64,000 nt of DNA. It comes from Pseudomonadota bacterium. Lineage in GTDB: Bacteria; Pseudomonadota; Gammaproteobacteria; Acidiferrobacterales; UBA6901. Numbering within the stretch: the stretch's first letter is position 1; each line of letters opens with the position of its first letter. Below, one piece after another: positions 46,559 through 56,949 of the stretch. The stretch is taken from contig JAJXUF010000002.1 of assembly GCA_021783175.1 (NCBI GenBank), positions 45,840-109,839 on the forward strand, read 5' to 3'. Made by a program: the position numbers and the translations under genes. A model generated the notes under the pieces. The model saw only the letters and a program-made list of their open reading frames with translations. It made no database searches and was not told the origin of the DNA.

Positions 46559-46867
46559 GAAACCCCCTGGAAGTAACCTGGCCTCTGCCGTGACTGCTCA
46601 CTTCTTTCAGGCCTAACCATATGATTCAGAAACGTTTTATTGATTAGCAAATACTTATGGGCCTTCCGAAGCGCGCATAGAATGGTACATCACCCTCTAG
46701 CAGTCAAGAGACAAAATGCGCTTTAGAGCCCAGGCATACAAGAAAATCGCTTCCACCTTGTACATCAAACCCAACCATGGCAAAAGCGGCTGGTGGTTGT
46801 AAGCCAATACCGGTTTGCCAGACAATGCGCCCTGCGCGGATTTTCACCCAACCGTTAAAGAGCGATC
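46559..46867. other. Divergent petA / degS-like intergenic region
   Basis: About 309 bp with no credible gene. On the minus strand a good -35 TTGACT (complement of 46702-46707) may serve petA, though the -10 at 17 bp (CATTCT) is weak. On the plus strand a TAGAAT near 46679 lacks a matching -35. AT-rich sequence lies around 46635-46665. Confidence 0.35.
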
Positions 46868-48040
46868 ATGCATATACGCCGAGCTGCAATTTTCGTTGCC
46901 CAGATGATTACAGTGGGTTTGGCAGCTGCTTTCATATTGACAGTTCTCTGGCCGGGGTTGATCCCGCATAGAGCGCCTGTCATCCAAATCCTGGAGGCGA
47001 CGTCGCCACCTCCTTCGTCGCGTGTAACGGGACCCGTGTCCTATGCCGACGCCGTAGACCGCGCAGCGCCGGCAGTGGTTAACGTCAACACGGCAAAAGT
47101 CGTCACGGTTCAGCCGTACCCGTTCTTCAGCGACCCCCTGTTCCGGCAATTCTTCGGCAACGGAAATGAACTGGGCGCGCCGCACAAACAGCTTGAAACC
47201 AGCCTTGGCTCGGGTGTAATCGTAAGCAAACAGGGCTACATACTGACCAACCGCCATGTCATCCGCGGGGCGCAAACAATACAGGTCGTATTGCGCGACG
47301 GCCGCAGTGCTATGGCCAAGGTGATCGGCAGCGACCCCGACACAGATATTGCTGTTCTGAAGATCAATTTACCGCGCCTACCGGTAATTACCCTGGGCCA
47401 GTCGGACAAGATCCGTATCGGTGACGTCGTTCTGGCCATCGGGAACCCGTTCGGCGTGGGTCAGACTGTTACCATGGGTATCGTGAGCGCGACCGGCCGC
47501 AATCAGCTGGGGGTCAATACTTTCGAAAACTTCATACAGACCGATGCGCCGATCAACCCCGGTAATTCGGGCGGCGCACTGGTTGACGCCTATGGGGATC
47601 TGATCGGGATAAACACTCTGATCGTGAGCCAGAGCGGAGGATCCCAGGGTATTGGTTTTGCCATCCCCACAAGCCTTGCCACCAATGTGATGGAACAAAT
47701 CATCCAGTACGGCAGACCACAACGGGGTTGGCTCGGCATCGAGGCTCACGCTCTCACGCCGGAAATCATCGAAGCGCTGAAGCTCAGGCCCGGTGTCCGA
47801 GGCGTCATTGTCGCGGGCGTGGTGCGTGGCGGCCCTGCCTACAAGGCGGGCATCCAGCCTGGGGATATTATTCTTTCGTTGGATGGCAAGCGCCTGGACG
47901 ACGCACGTCAGGCACTGCTGCGCATTTCGGCTCATCGGCCGGGAGATCGCATTGCAATGGAAATCCTGCGCGGCAACAAGATCCAAGAAGTAGATGTCGT
48001 GGCCATCGAACGTCCGGCCAGGGCGACACAGCTCGAGTAG
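46868..48040 (+). CDS. Membrane-anchored trypsin-like protease, DegS/AlgW type
   Basis: Predicted periplasmic serine protease that would start anti-sigma-factor (RseA/MucA-like) cleavage in envelope stress. The 390 residues have an N-terminal membrane helix (about 8-28), catalytic triad His130 (TNRHV), Asp160 (DTDIAVL), Ser234 (NPGNSGGAL), and one PDZ domain (about 290-375). One PDZ plus an uncleaved anchor distinguishes it from DegP/DegQ. It is monocistronic, divergent from petA and convergent with tatC. Confidence 0.9.
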   Translation: MHIRRAAIFVAQMITVGLAAAFILTVLWPGLIPHRAPVIQILEATSPPPSSRVTGPVSYADAVDRAAPAVVNVNTAKVVTVQPYPFFSDPLFRQFFGNGNELGAPHKQLETSLGSGVIVSKQGYILTNRHVIRGAQTIQVVLRDGRSAMAKVIGSDPDTDIAVLKINLPRLPVITLGQSDKIRIGDVVLAIGNPFGVGQTVTMGIVSATGRNQLGVNTFENFIQTDAPINPGNSGGALVDAYGDLIGINTLIVSQSGGSQGIGFAIPTSLATNVMEQIIQYGRPQRGWLGIEAHALTPEIIEALKLRPGVRGVIVAGVVRGGPAYKAGIQPGDIILSLDGKRLDDARQALLRISAHRPGDRIAMEILRGNKIQEVDVVAIERPARATQLE

Positions 48041-48054
48041 CGTTTTGCCGGCGC

Positions 48055-48963
48055 TCAGCTCTTGGGTCGCCGACTGCTGCTGCCAGTACTACGCCGAGGC
48101 TTGTTCGCGCGCTTACTGCGGCTCTGAGCCTCTTTGACAGCCCGTAATGGCTTGGTCGGCCCATCTGCAGCCGCGACGGCCTGCGCGGCGGCCATGGCAC
48201 GCGCGTTCTTTGCGCGGATCACGCGCCGCGCAAAAAAGAGCCCAATCTCGAACAACAACCACATGGGAACGGCCAATAGAGTCTGGGAAAACACATCCGG
48301 CGGCGTCAGAAAAGCAGCAATAACAAACACGCCCAAGACTATATACGGTCGCTTCTTGGCCATCGAATCTGGATTCAACACGCCCATCCAGGCGAGCAAA
48401 ACCACTGCTACCGGCAGTTCAAAGGCGATACCAAACGCAAAAAACATCGAGAACACGAAATCCAGGTATGCCCGGATGTCTGTCATCATCGTCACGCCGG
48501 ACGGCACCGCGTGCACAAAGAACCGGAATACCATGGGAAACACGACGAAATAAGCGAAGGCCATGCCGGCGTAGAAAAGGAACGTGCTCGATACCAGCAG
48601 CGGCAGCACGAGACGGCGTTCATGCCTATAAAGTCCGGGGGCCACAAAGGCCCAAAGCTGGTAAAGGATGAACGGTATTGCAATTACGATGGCCACAGCC
48701 AGCGTGAGCTTGATCGGCGTAAGAAAGGGCGATGCCACTTCGGTTGCAATCATGGTCGCGCCGTTGGGCAACTGCGATGTCAACGGCTTTGCCACGACGG
48801 TATAAATTCTGTCCGAGAATGGCAACAGCGCGAAAAACGCAACAATCACTGCAATTACCGCATAAAGCAGACGATTCCGCAGCTCCAAAAGGTGCGAAAT
48901 GAAGCTACCCTCTGCCCCACCCTCGGGGGTTTCAGCGTGATCGGGGTTTTCTTGTGCCGCCAT
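48055..48963 (-). CDS. tatC: Twin-arginine translocase subunit TatC
   Basis: Six-span membrane receptor for twin-arginine signal peptides. The 302-residue product shows the conserved start [39 protein letters not shown] and FGIAFELPV. After the last helix comes a long basic tail (about 255-302) ending [18 protein letters not shown] 48963 (MAAQENPDH) overlaps the tatB 3' end by 32 nt; the longer upstream frame is rejected as it repeats tatB sequence in another frame. Confidence 0.96.
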   Translation of the reverse strand: MAAQENPDHAETPEGGAEGSFISHLLELRNRLLYAVIAVIVAFFALLPFSDRIYTVVAKPLTSQLPNGATMIATEVASPFLTPIKLTLAVAIVIAIPFILYQLWAFVAPGLYRHERRLVLPLLVSSTFLFYAGMAFAYFVVFPMVFRFFVHAVPSGVTMMTDIRAYLDFVFSMFFAFGIAFELPVAVVLLAWMGVLNPDSMAKKRPYIVLGVFVIAAFLTPPDVFSQTLLAVPMWLLFEIGLFFARRVIRAKNARAMAAAQAVAAADGPTKPLRAVKEAQSRSKRANKPRRSTGSSSRRPKS

Positions 48964-49420
48964 GCTTGGTCCTGGTGGTCTTCTTGGAGGCCGTGGCACG
49001 CGATGCAGTGGGCTTGCGCGCTGACGATTTCTTGCGGCCGGAGCTGCGCGCGCGCGGCTTTGCGGGCTTTGGCGCAGGCGACTCGATGATTGGACCCTGT
49101 GTCTCGGTCGCGGGTGCCAACGACTCCGACGTCGGCGCATCGAGCCTTAGAGGTTCGCTCAGGCTAGAGAACGTCTCGCGCGTGGATTTTTCGAGAATGT
49201 TGCGGGTCTCGGTCAGTTCTTCCTGCACTTTGCGGAAGGCTATGAGATTTTCGTCCTGCACCTCTCGGTCAATGTCGCGCTTCACGTCCTCAATGAAACG
49301 ACGCAGCCTGGCAGCCCAGCGTCCAGCGGCGCGAGCCACTTCCGGCAGGCGCTCTGGCCCCAGGACAATCAGGGCAATCAGTCCTATCAGGACCAGTTCT
49401 GAAAAACCGAAATCGAACAC
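48932..49420 (-). CDS. tatB: Twin-arginine translocase subunit TatB
   Basis: Single-span Tat component forming the receptor with TatC. The 162 residues start [29 protein letters not shown], with the Glu in the helix and the GPERLP hinge diagnostic of TatB, then an amphipathic helix and a Lys/Arg/Ser-rich C-terminus. The start codon is GTG 49420. It lies between tatA and tatC. Confidence 0.96.
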   Translation of the reverse strand: MFDFGFSELVLIGLIALIVLGPERLPEVARAAGRWAARLRRFIEDVKRDIDREVQDENLIAFRKVQEELTETRNILEKSTRETFSSLSEPLRLDAPTSESLAPATETQGPIIESPAPKPAKPRARSSGRKKSSARKPTASRATASKKTTRTKHGGTRKPRSR

Positions 49421-49446
49421 GAATTGCGTCCACGCTCAGGGCTGAA

Positions 49447-49707
49447 TTAGGTCTTCTTCTTTGTCTTAGTGGTTTCTTTGGCGGTGACCTTACCCTCGAT
49501 CACCCTGCTGGAATCAGTTTTCTTTTTGTCACCCACCTCGTTCTTGCTTTCGGAGTCCCTACCTTCCGCCTCTTCCTTCATAGCCTGTTTGAAACTCTTG
49601 ATCGCGCCGCCCACGTCACTTCCGATACCGCGCAGTTTCTTCGTTCCGAAAATAACGAGCACAATCGCCAGAATAACCAGCCAGTGCCAAATGCTAAGTC
49701 CGCCCAT
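49447..49707 (-). CDS. tatA: Twin-arginine translocase subunit TatA, copy 2
   Basis: Pore-forming Tat subunit, 86 residues: one membrane helix ([18 protein letters not shown]), the hinge FGTKKLR and an amphipathic helix ([16 protein letters not shown]), then a Lys-rich tail. A perfect AAGGAGGT precedes ATG 49707. Its first 48 residues match the upstream copy at 43 positions; the tails are unrelated. Confidence 0.95.
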   Translation of the reverse strand: MGGLSIWHWLVILAIVLVIFGTKKLRGIGSDVGGAIKSFKQAMKEEAEGRDSESKNEVGDKKKTDSSRVIEGKVTAKETTKTKKKT

Positions 49708-49839
49708 AGCAAACCTCCTTCGGCGTGTCCTTCAATCTGGCCCTGGGTGAGTGCCGACCAGCTTTAACCGCGGCAGACCGCTGCTCCCGTGATAAACCAC
49801 TGGCGCACATATTCACGGCGTAATATTTCCAGTCGGTGA

Positions 49840-50130
49840 TCAAGCAGTTTTCTTCGGCCGGGATCCGTTCTTAGCCTTCTGCGATTTGCCGCTCGAAGCG
49901 GACCTTGTGCGCTGGGCCTTTGCGGGCTGTTGCTCGATCTTCTCAATCGTGACGGCCGGGGTAACTGTCGCTTTGGACTGCGTCTCCTCTGCCTCTTCTT
50001 TCATGGCCTGCTTGAAATTCTTAATCGCTCCGCCGAGATCGCTGCCGACGTCACGCAGTTTTTTTGTGCCGAAAATAACTAGCACAATCGCCAGAATGAC
50101 CAGCCAGTGCCAAATACTCAGTGCGCCCAT
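49840..50130 (-). CDS. tatA: Twin-arginine translocase subunit TatA/E, copy 1
   Basis: A second TatA-type protein, 96 residues, beginning [20 protein letters not shown] with the same FGTKKLR hinge and amphipathic helix; the C-terminal 45 residues are a basic Ser/Lys/Arg-rich tail. GGAGA precedes ATG 50130. It is transcribed first, 21 bp after hinT, and is separated from the other copy by 132 bp. Which copy, if either, acts as TatE is unknown. Confidence 0.93.
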   Translation of the reverse strand: MGALSIWHWLVILAIVLVIFGTKKLRDVGSDLGGAIKNFKQAMKEEAEETQSKATVTPAVTIEKIEQQPAKAQRTRSASSGKSQKAKNGSRPKKTA

Positions 50131-50151
50131 ACCCGTTCTCCAGTTATCTAC

Positions 50152-50490
50152 TCAAAAACCCGGGAGGCGTCCGCCGCCTCCCAATAAGTGAATATGCAAA
50201 TGAAAGACTTCCTGGCCTCCGCCACTGCCGGTATTGATGACGGTGCGGAACCCGTTGTCCAAACCTTGTGCACGTGCCAATTTAGGCAGTAGCCGCATCA
50301 TATGGGCCATCAATTCATCATGCTCCGGCGATAGCTCATTCAGGCTCTCGAAATGGACCCGCGGGATCAGCAGCAGATGCACCGGCGCTTTGGGATAAAT
50401 ATCCCGGATGACAATTACCTGTTCGTCCTCGTGTACACGCTCCGAAGGCAGCTGACCTTGCACGATCTTGCAAAACAAGCAGTCTTTCAT
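50152..50490 (-). CDS. hinT: HIT-family nucleotide hydrolase (HinT)
   Basis: Purine nucleoside phosphoramidase of the histidine-triad family. The 112 residues show [36 protein letters not shown] and the triad HLHIHLLGG. Start ATG 50490 overlaps the hisE stop (ATGA), so it is translationally coupled to the his operon. Confidence 0.96.
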   Translation of the reverse strand: MKDCLFCKIVQGQLPSERVHEDEQVIVIRDIYPKAPVHLLLIPRVHFESLNELSPEHDELMAHMMRLLPKLARAQGLDNGFRTVINTGSGGGQEVFHLHIHLLGGGGRLPGF

Positions 50491-50813
50491 GATGGGGTTT
50501 TGTCCCGATTTGCCTTTTCCTCAATCCCCGACAAGCCGAAACGCCGTTTCAGTTCGAGCAAGACATCATCCGGTTTCAAACCGCTCTGTGCAAGTAGGAC
50601 AAGGGTATGAAACCAAAGATCCGCGGTTTCGTGGATCAATTGGTGTTTGTCGCCACCCTTTGCAGCGATAATGGTCTCGGCCGCTTCCTCGCCAATTTTC
50701 TTGAGAACGGCATCAATGCCCTTGGCATACAACCCGGCGACATAAGAGGACCCAGGGTCTGCAGTCTTGCGAGATTCAAGCACGGCAGCGAGTTCTGTAA
50801 GTATGTCGGACAC
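50487..50813 (-). CDS. hisE: Phosphoribosyl-ATP pyrophosphatase HisE
   Basis: Second step of histidine synthesis. The 108 residues start [15 protein letters not shown], with [23 protein letters not shown] and [13 protein letters not shown] carrying the acidic metal-binding residues. The GTG at 50813 gives the usual N-terminus and has GAGG upstream; GTG 50825 is too close to that site. HisE and HisI are separate genes here. Confidence 0.95.
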   Translation of the reverse strand: MSDILTELAAVLESRKTADPGSSYVAGLYAKGIDAVLKKIGEEAAETIIAAKGGDKHQLIHETADLWFHTLVLLAQSGLKPDDVLLELKRRFGLSGIEEKANRDKTPS

Positions 50814-50931
50814 TTTGACTTGCACCTCAGATGTCCCGCACTCTCAGCGGGACCATGCGTAGATCTAGACAAAGTCTATGGCGCTTTCGGACCGATTGCC
50901 ACCCACAGGCGCCGATCCACCATATTTTCGC

Positions 50932-51324
50932 CTATTTCTTGTGATAAATCTCGGATTCGCTCTTGATGACCGGCTCAACCGCCACCCACCGCCCCTCCTG
51001 GAGCTGCTGGAAAAAGCAACTGTGCCGCCCGGTGTGACAGGCAATTCCGCCAACCTGTTCGACACTAACGAGTAGCGCGTCATTGTCGCAGTCCAGGCGA
51101 ATATCTCGGACGATTTGCACGTGTCCGGATTCCTCGCCCTTGCGCCACAGTTTTTTGCGCGACCTTGACCAGTAAACTGCCCGGCCTTCACGCACCGTCG
51201 CCGCGAGAGCATCGCGATTCATCCATGCGACCATGAGCACCCTGCCGCTGTCGTGCTCCTGGGCAATCGCCGGCACCAACCCGTCGGTGTTCCATTGCAC
51301 AGCATCCAGCCACGACTCACTCAT
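50932..51324 (-). CDS. hisI: Phosphoribosyl-AMP cyclohydrolase HisI
   Basis: Third histidine step, opening the purine ring of PR-AMP. The 130 residues show [22 protein letters not shown], the [18 protein letters not shown] motif, the metal-binding DCDNDAL and the Cys-containing [14 protein letters not shown] 51324 has GAGG upstream; a longer frame is not supported. Confidence 0.97.
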   Translation of the reverse strand: MSESWLDAVQWNTDGLVPAIAQEHDSGRVLMVAWMNRDALAATVREGRAVYWSRSRKKLWRKGEESGHVQIVRDIRLDCDNDALLVSVEQVGGIACHTGRHSCFFQQLQEGRWVAVEPVIKSESEIYHKK

Positions 51325-51385
51325 TTTGCGGTCCTCGAATTGGACTGTCGGTACCGGCGGTGCCGCGTCAAACACACGAGCCTGC

Positions 51386-52156
51386 TCACAATCGGACCTC
51401 GATACCGCATTCCGCCAAGCGGCTTTTAGCCTGACCTACGGTGTACTCTCCAAAATGAAAGATACTGGCCGCTAGTACTGCATCCGCGTGCCCCTGCAAT
51501 ATTCCTTGCACGAGATGGTCGAGATTTCCAACTCCGCCTGAGGCGATAACCGGAACGGTCACCGCATCGCATACCGCCCGTGTCAGATCCAAGTCAAAAC
51601 CGTCGCGCGTACCATCCCGGTCCATGCTCGTGAGCAATATCTCGCCAGCACCATATTCCATCATTTTCACCGACCAGGCGACGGCATCGAGACCCGTGGC
51701 ACGCCGCCCTCCGTGAGTGAATACTTCCCAGCGCGGCTGATCTCCGTGCGCCACCTGCTTTGCATCCACCGCCACGACAATGCACTGAGACCCGAAATGA
51801 TCGGCGGCCTCTTTGACAAATTCCGGATTCGCCACTGCAGCGGTATTGATGGCAACCTTGTCTGCGCCCGCGACCAGCATGCGTCTGACATCAGCAATCT
51901 GCCGGATGCCACCGCCCACAGTCAGCGGGATAAATACCTGCTCCGCCATGGCCTCGACAACGTGCACCATGGTTTCGCGATTGTCGGAACTTGCGGTGAT
52001 GTCGAGGAACGTGATTTCGTCGGCGCCCTGGTCGTCGTAGCGTCGGGCAATTTCTACTGGATCCCCGGCATCGCGTATGTCGACAAAGCGAACTCCCTTG
52101 ACGACGCGGCCATTGTCGACATCGAGACAAGGAATTATACGTTTGGCAAGACCCAT
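51386..52156 (-). CDS. hisF: Imidazole glycerol phosphate synthase cyclase HisF
   Basis: Cyclase half of IGP synthase, working with HisH. The 256-residue (beta/alpha)8 barrel starts [21 protein letters not shown], contains the catalytic Asp in CLDVD and in LTSMDRDGT, plus [14 protein letters not shown] ITVGGGI phosphate-binding loops and [13 protein letters not shown]. It lies between hisA and hisI. Confidence 0.98.
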   Translation of the reverse strand: MGLAKRIIPCLDVDNGRVVKGVRFVDIRDAGDPVEIARRYDDQGADEITFLDITASSDNRETMVHVVEAMAEQVFIPLTVGGGIRQIADVRRMLVAGADKVAINTAAVANPEFVKEAADHFGSQCIVVAVDAKQVAHGDQPRWEVFTHGGRRATGLDAVAWSVKMMEYGAGEILLTSMDRDGTRDGFDLDLTRAVCDAVTVPVIASGGVGNLDHLVQGILQGHADAVLAASIFHFGEYTVGQAKSRLAECGIEVRL

Positions 52157-52217
52157 GGTGGTTTGCAGCCCTTGGTGACAGGGTTATAGGCTTGGTAAGC
52201 GGGCTGGCGGCAGCGGA

Positions 52218-52955
52218 TCAGGAGGACAGTTCGTCCGCCAGTTTCTGAGCCTCGGCAAAATCCAACGTGCCTTCGTAAATCGCCCTACCGGTAATAGCTC
52301 CGACAATGCCGTTTTCCTGGATTTCACATAGGCGACGGATATCGTCGAGGTTAGTAATCCCGCCTGACGCAATCACGGGAATGGAAATGGACTGAGCCAA
52401 CCGTACCGTGGCATCAATGTTGACACCAGACAGCATGCCATCGCGACCAATGTCCGTGTAGACAATCGCGTCAACCCCCTGGTCCTGATAACGTTGCGCC
52501 AGATCGATCACATCGTGTCCGGACAGTTTTGACCATCCATCGATGGCCACCTTGCCGTCTTTAGCATCGAGGCCAATTATGACGTGCCCAGGGAACTCCG
52601 CGCACATGTCACCAACAAAGTGCGGCACATTCACTGCCTTGGTGCCCAGTATGACGTAGCGCACACCTGCGTCCAGATATGTTTGGATCGTCTCTTCGTC
52701 GCGGATTCCCCCGCCGACCTGAATGGGAAGATCGGGATGGGCCTTGACGATGGCCTCGATCACTCCCGCATTTACCGGCTTTCCGGCAAATGCGCCGTTT
52801 AGGTCAACGATGTGAAGACGGCGCGCCCCGGCCTGGACCCAGCGATTCGCCACCGCCACCGGATCATCCGAGAATACCGTGTCGTCGCTCATGCGTCCCT
52901 GACGCAAACGCACGCACTTGCCGTCCTTCAGATCAATTGCAGGTATGACCAACAT
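52218..52955 (-). CDS. hisA: ProFAR isomerase HisA
   Basis: Amadori isomerase of histidine synthesis. The 245-residue barrel begins [20 protein letters not shown] with the catalytic Asp in AIDLKDG, and contains [32 protein letters not shown] (second catalytic Asp) and [16 protein letters not shown] 52955 is chosen by homology over an upstream in-frame start. Confidence 0.98.
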   Translation of the reverse strand: MLVIPAIDLKDGKCVRLRQGRMSDDTVFSDDPVAVANRWVQAGARRLHIVDLNGAFAGKPVNAGVIEAIVKAHPDLPIQVGGGIRDEETIQTYLDAGVRYVILGTKAVNVPHFVGDMCAEFPGHVIIGLDAKDGKVAIDGWSKLSGHDVIDLAQRYQDQGVDAIVYTDIGRDGMLSGVNIDATVRLAQSISIPVIASGGITNLDDIRRLCEIQENGIVGAITGRAIYEGTLDFAEAQKLADELSS

Positions 52956-53076
52956 CTCTAGCTTTGTCCCATCTGGACCACTTTCCCGTTCGCCGCGAGC
53001 GGTCAACTAAACTCAATCCACGTCCGAAACTGTTTCGGGCGCAATTGCGGAAACACCTTGGCCAAAAAGCGTGTCG

Positions 53077-53727
53077 TCAGGCAGCCCCGTCCCAACGCAC
53101 AAAGTTTTCCAGCAATTTGAGTCCGACATGCTGGCTCTTTTCGGGGTGAAACTGAACGGCAAAAATGTTCTCACGCCCGGCAGCCGAGGTAAAGCGTATG
53201 CCGTACTCAGTCACCCCCATAACCTGCTGACGGTCGCCTGCATCGGCATAGTAGCTGTGTACAAAGTAAAAACGCGCTTCCTGAGGTATGCCTTGCCACA
53301 GCGGGTGGGCAACAACCTGGTGCACTTGGTTCCAGCCCATATGCGGCACCTTGAGTGTCTGGCCAGTGCGTATATCGCGCATCTGTGCGCGCGGGAATAG
53401 CGGGACCTTGCCGGGCAACACGCCAAGCCCCGGGGTACCTCCCCCTTCCTCACTGAATTCGAAAAGCGCCTGCAAACCCAGACATATTCCAAGAAAAGGC
53501 TTGGTCTCGATCGCCTGCAGCACCACTGCCCTTAGATTGAGCTGGTCCATGGCCGCGATACAGCCGCCGATCGCGCCCTGCCCCGGGAAAACGACTCGGT
53601 CTGCACGCACCACATCTTCCGGGCTAGAAGTGAGCATAACTCGCGCCTGCGGCGCAACATGCTCCAGAGCCTTGCAAACGGAGCGCAGGTTACCCATGCC
53701 GTAATCAATCACTGCGATGCTGTTCAT
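53077..53727 (-). CDS. hisH: IGP synthase glutaminase HisH
   Basis: Class I glutamine amidotransferase supplying ammonia to HisF. The 216 residues start MNSIAVIDYGMGNLRSV, with the oxyanion region PGQGAIGGC, nucleophile Cys in FLGICLGLQALFE and the His/Glu pair in QFHPEKSQ. ATG 53727 matches the family N-terminus; upstream codons are discarded. Confidence 0.97.
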   Translation of the reverse strand: MNSIAVIDYGMGNLRSVCKALEHVAPQARVMLTSSPEDVVRADRVVFPGQGAIGGCIAAMDQLNLRAVVLQAIETKPFLGICLGLQALFEFSEEGGGTPGLGVLPGKVPLFPRAQMRDIRTGQTLKVPHMGWNQVHQVVAHPLWQGIPQEARFYFVHSYYADAGDRQQVMGVTEYGIRFTSAAGRENIFAVQFHPEKSQHVGLKLLENFVRWDGAA

Positions 53728-53815
53728 GAAAGTACTGCTACCCAGCCCGGTCGATCCCGTTGCCGCGGCCGGCCGGAACCCCGCCACGCCGGTTGCGTGC
53801 ACGCTGGCTCATGGA

Positions 53816-54430
53816 CTAAAGGCTGCCTTTGGTGGACGGAATAACGTTTGCCATCCGCGGATCGGGTTCCACTGCCATGCGCAATGCGCGACCGAAGGCC
53901 TTGAACACCGTTTCCGCAATATGGTGGGCATTACGGCCATGAAGCGCGTCGATATGCAGGGTGACCATCGCATGGTTACAGAACCCCTGAAAGAACTCCC
54001 TGATCAGGTCGACGTCGAAATCATGCACACGCGCACGCGGAAAATCCACGTGGTACTCCAGACCTGGCCGCCCTGACAGATCGATGACTACCCGGCTCAG
54101 GGCTTCGTCCAGCGGCACATAGGCATGACCGTAGCGTCGAATACCCTTCTTATTCCCGACCGCCTTGGCCATGGCCTGGCCGAATGTGATGCCGATGTCC
54201 TCGACTGTATGGTGGGCATCAATATGCAGGTCGCCTTTGGCCAGAATCGACAGGTCGACAAGCCCATGGCGCGCTACCTGTTCCAGCATGTGTTCCAGGA
54301 ACGGGATGCCTGTATCAAGCTTGGCCACGCCGTTTCCGTCAAGGTTCACGCTGACGGTGATCCGGGTTTCCTGGGTGTCGCGCGCCACCTGGGCAGTGCG
54401 TTCGGACACGTCTATGCTCCCGAAGGACAT
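53816..54430 (-). CDS. hisB: Imidazoleglycerol-phosphate dehydratase HisB
   Basis: Manganese-dependent dehydratase, stand-alone form (204 residues) lacking the N-terminal phosphatase of the E. coli fusion. Evidence: [32 protein letters not shown] (metal-binding His cluster), [21 protein letters not shown] [18 protein letters not shown] and [11 protein letters not shown]. Histidinol-phosphatase must be encoded elsewhere. Confidence 0.97.
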   Translation of the reverse strand: MSFGSIDVSERTAQVARDTQETRITVSVNLDGNGVAKLDTGIPFLEHMLEQVARHGLVDLSILAKGDLHIDAHHTVEDIGITFGQAMAKAVGNKKGIRRYGHAYVPLDEALSRVVIDLSGRPGLEYHVDFPRARVHDFDVDLIREFFQGFCNHAMVTLHIDALHGRNAHHIAETVFKAFGRALRMAVEPDPRMANVIPSTKGSL

Positions 54431-54475
54431 TGTTGTTGCCTCATGGTATCAAATAAACCAGCCCCGGCAGAAGGA

Positions 54476-55564
54476 TCAGCCACAACTGAGCGCGTCGGCG
54501 AGCGTTTCCAGGAAAACCGCATTCTCTTCCGCCGTACCGACCGTCACGCGCAGACAATCGGAAAGCGCACCCCCGGCCGCAGAAAGGTTCTTGATCAGTA
54601 CTCCTTGCTTGCGCAATTCGGCAAACACCGCGGTCCCCGACTTGGCGGTACGAAACAGCAGGAAGTTGGCAGCACTTGGCCACACGTGTACTCCCGGCAG
54701 CCGCTGCAGATCGCGAAAGAGCAGCTCTCGGTCACGCCGGATTCGGCTCGCCTGGTCGTCGAGAATCTGTACATGGGCCACAGCAAACTCCGCGGTAGCC
54801 TGGGTGAGAACGTTAATATTGTAGGGTAGGCGCAACTTGTCAAACTCGGCCAACCATGCGGGATCCCCCGCAAGCATTCCCAGCCGTAGCCCGGCAAGAC
54901 CTTGCTTTGACAGGGTACGCAGCACCAGCAGATTCTCGTAATGGCTCAGCCGGTCAATGAAGCTCTGCAGCGCAAAGGCGTGATAGGCCTCATCCACAAC
55001 CACAAGCCCCGGGGCAGCCTGCAATATGGCTTGTATTTGCGCCGCATCGAACAGGTTGCCGGTCGGATTATTCGGGTAAGCCAGAAACACCACCTCCGGC
55101 TTGTGAGTTTCGATAGCTGACAGCATGGCTTCCTGATCAAGCGCGAAATCGCTGCCGAGTGGTACGCCAACGAATTTCATTCCGACGAAGGTCGCGATCA
55201 TCTGGTACATGACGAAAGTGGGCACCGGTGCCAACACCGTACCGCCGGCGCGCGCAACTCCCATGAGAATCAGCTGGATCAGCTCATCCGAGCCGTTGCC
55301 GAGCAGGAGATCGATGCCAGCCGGCAATGCAACGAGCCGCGCCAGGGCCGAGCGCAGTGTTCGAGCCGATGGATCGGGGTAGCGATTGATAGCCACATCA
55401 CGCAGTCGTTCAAGCCATTCGCGCTTGACGGGTTCAGGCCAGGAATAAGGATTCTCCATCGCATCGAGCTTGATGACCCCGACCGCGTCCGGAACGTGAT
55501 ATGCGCTGAGCGCCCGAATCTCGGGACGAATCAGGCGCGTTACCTTATCAGAAATGCTGCTCAT
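54476..55564 (-). CDS. hisC: Histidinol-phosphate aminotransferase HisC
   Basis: PLP-dependent fold-type I aminotransferase, 362 residues. Motifs: LDAMENPYSWPEPVK, LGNGSDELIQL, FLAYPNNPTGNLFD, VVDEAYHAF and the PLP-lysine segment LRTLSKQGLAGLRLG. It sits between hisD and hisB. Confidence 0.97.
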   Translation of the reverse strand: MSSISDKVTRLIRPEIRALSAYHVPDAVGVIKLDAMENPYSWPEPVKREWLERLRDVAINRYPDPSARTLRSALARLVALPAGIDLLLGNGSDELIQLILMGVARAGGTVLAPVPTFVMYQMIATFVGMKFVGVPLGSDFALDQEAMLSAIETHKPEVVFLAYPNNPTGNLFDAAQIQAILQAAPGLVVVDEAYHAFALQSFIDRLSHYENLLVLRTLSKQGLAGLRLGMLAGDPAWLAEFDKLRLPYNINVLTQATAEFAVAHVQILDDQASRIRRDRELLFRDLQRLPGVHVWPSAANFLLFRTAKSGTAVFAELRKQGVLIKNLSAAGGALSDCLRVTVGTAEENAVFLETLADALSCG

Positions 55565-55625
55565 CGAACGGGTGATGGGTATCGGCCCTGTTAGCCGCGA
55601 TGCGCCGGAATTCCTGCGCAGTGAG

Positions 55626-56936
55626 TTATTTGGGGTTGCTTTTCAGTCGGTATTCGGCTGAGCGTGCGTGTGCAGTAAGACCTTCGCCGCGCGCCAACAC
55701 CGACGCCAACTTGCCAAGCTCCGACGCGCCCTCGGCCGAGCATTCGATCAGACTCGAGCGTTTCTGGAAATCGTAGACACCCAGTGGCGAGCTGAAACGG
55801 GCCGTTCCGGACGTCGGCAATACATGATTCGGGCCAGCACAATAATCGCCGAGCGCTTCAGCGGTGTAACGGCCAAGAAAGATGGCTCCAGCGTGTCGCA
55901 CTCGTGCGGCGAGGCGCTGCGGATCGGCGACCGACAGCTCCAGGTGTTCGGGCGCGATGCGATTCACGATGTCGACCGCTTCGTCCAGATCGCGCACGAG
56001 AATCAGCGCCCCTCGCCCCTCGATCGATGCACGAATGATGTCGGCTCGATCCATTTCGCTCAGCAGACTGTCCATCTGTGCGTGCACCGCACGCAGAAAA
56101 CCGGCATCCTGACTGACGAGGATAGCCTGGGCATTCTCGTCATGCTCGGCTTGGGAAAATAGGTCCATCGCCACCCACGCCGGATCGGTGGCGCCATCGC
56201 ACACCACTACGATCTCCGACGGCCCGGCGATCATGTCAATGTCGACCTGACCGAAAACCAGGCGTTTGGCGATGGCCACGTATATATTGCCGGGACCAAC
56301 TATCTTATCCACGCGCGGAATGGTTTCAGTGCCATACGCGAGAGCCGCTATGGCCTGCGCTCCGCCCACACGAAACACCCGGTCAACCCCGGAGACTGCG
56401 GCCGCCGCCAGCACCAGATCATTGATGCGATCGTCCGGTGTCGGCGCCACCATGATGAGTTCGCCCACGCCGGCGACCTTCGCCGGTATCGCATTCATCA
56501 GCACCGATGAAGGGTAGGCGGCCTTGCCGCCGGGTACGTAAAGGCCGACCCGATCAAGCGGCGTTACCTGCTGACCGAGGCGCGTACCGTCGGATTCGGT
56601 GTAACTCCAGGATTCCACTCGCTGGCGCTCGTGGTAACGACGTATGCGCTCGGCAGACTTTTCAAGGGCCGCCCGCTGCGCCGGTGGGAGCGCATCGACT
56701 GCCTGTTGCAGGCGCGTCCGAGGGACCTCAAGCGCGCTCGCTGAACGAGCAGTAAATCGGTCAAATCGCTCGGTGTATTCAAGCAGGGCACGGTCCTTGT
56801 GTTCACGCACCGCGGCGACGATTTCGCGAACGCGCTGTTCGATTGCGGCATCGGTAGCCTCGATCCCTGTGAGCAGGGTGTCCAGTGCCCGCGCGAAATC
56901 CTTATCGGTGCTATTTAACTGTCGAATCGCAAGCAT
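55626..56936 (-). CDS. hisD: Histidinol dehydrogenase HisD
   Basis: Zinc- and NAD-dependent enzyme performing the last two oxidations to histidine. The 436 residues contain [67 protein letters not shown], the [16 protein letters not shown] zinc-ligand segment and [18 protein letters not shown] [19 protein letters not shown]. It follows hisG by 13 bp. Confidence 0.98.
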   Translation of the reverse strand: MLAIRQLNSTDKDFARALDTLLTGIEATDAAIEQRVREIVAAVREHKDRALLEYTERFDRFTARSASALEVPRTRLQQAVDALPPAQRAALEKSAERIRRYHERQRVESWSYTESDGTRLGQQVTPLDRVGLYVPGGKAAYPSSVLMNAIPAKVAGVGELIMVAPTPDDRINDLVLAAAAVSGVDRVFRVGGAQAIAALAYGTETIPRVDKIVGPGNIYVAIAKRLVFGQVDIDMIAGPSEIVVVCDGATDPAWVAMDLFSQAEHDENAQAILVSQDAGFLRAVHAQMDSLLSEMDRADIIRASIEGRGALILVRDLDEAVDIVNRIAPEHLELSVADPQRLAARVRHAGAIFLGRYTAEALGDYCAGPNHVLPTSGTARFSSPLGVYDFQKRSSLIECSAEGASELGKLASVLARGEGLTAHARSAEYRLKSNPK

Positions 56937-56949
56937 GGCGTCGTACCAG

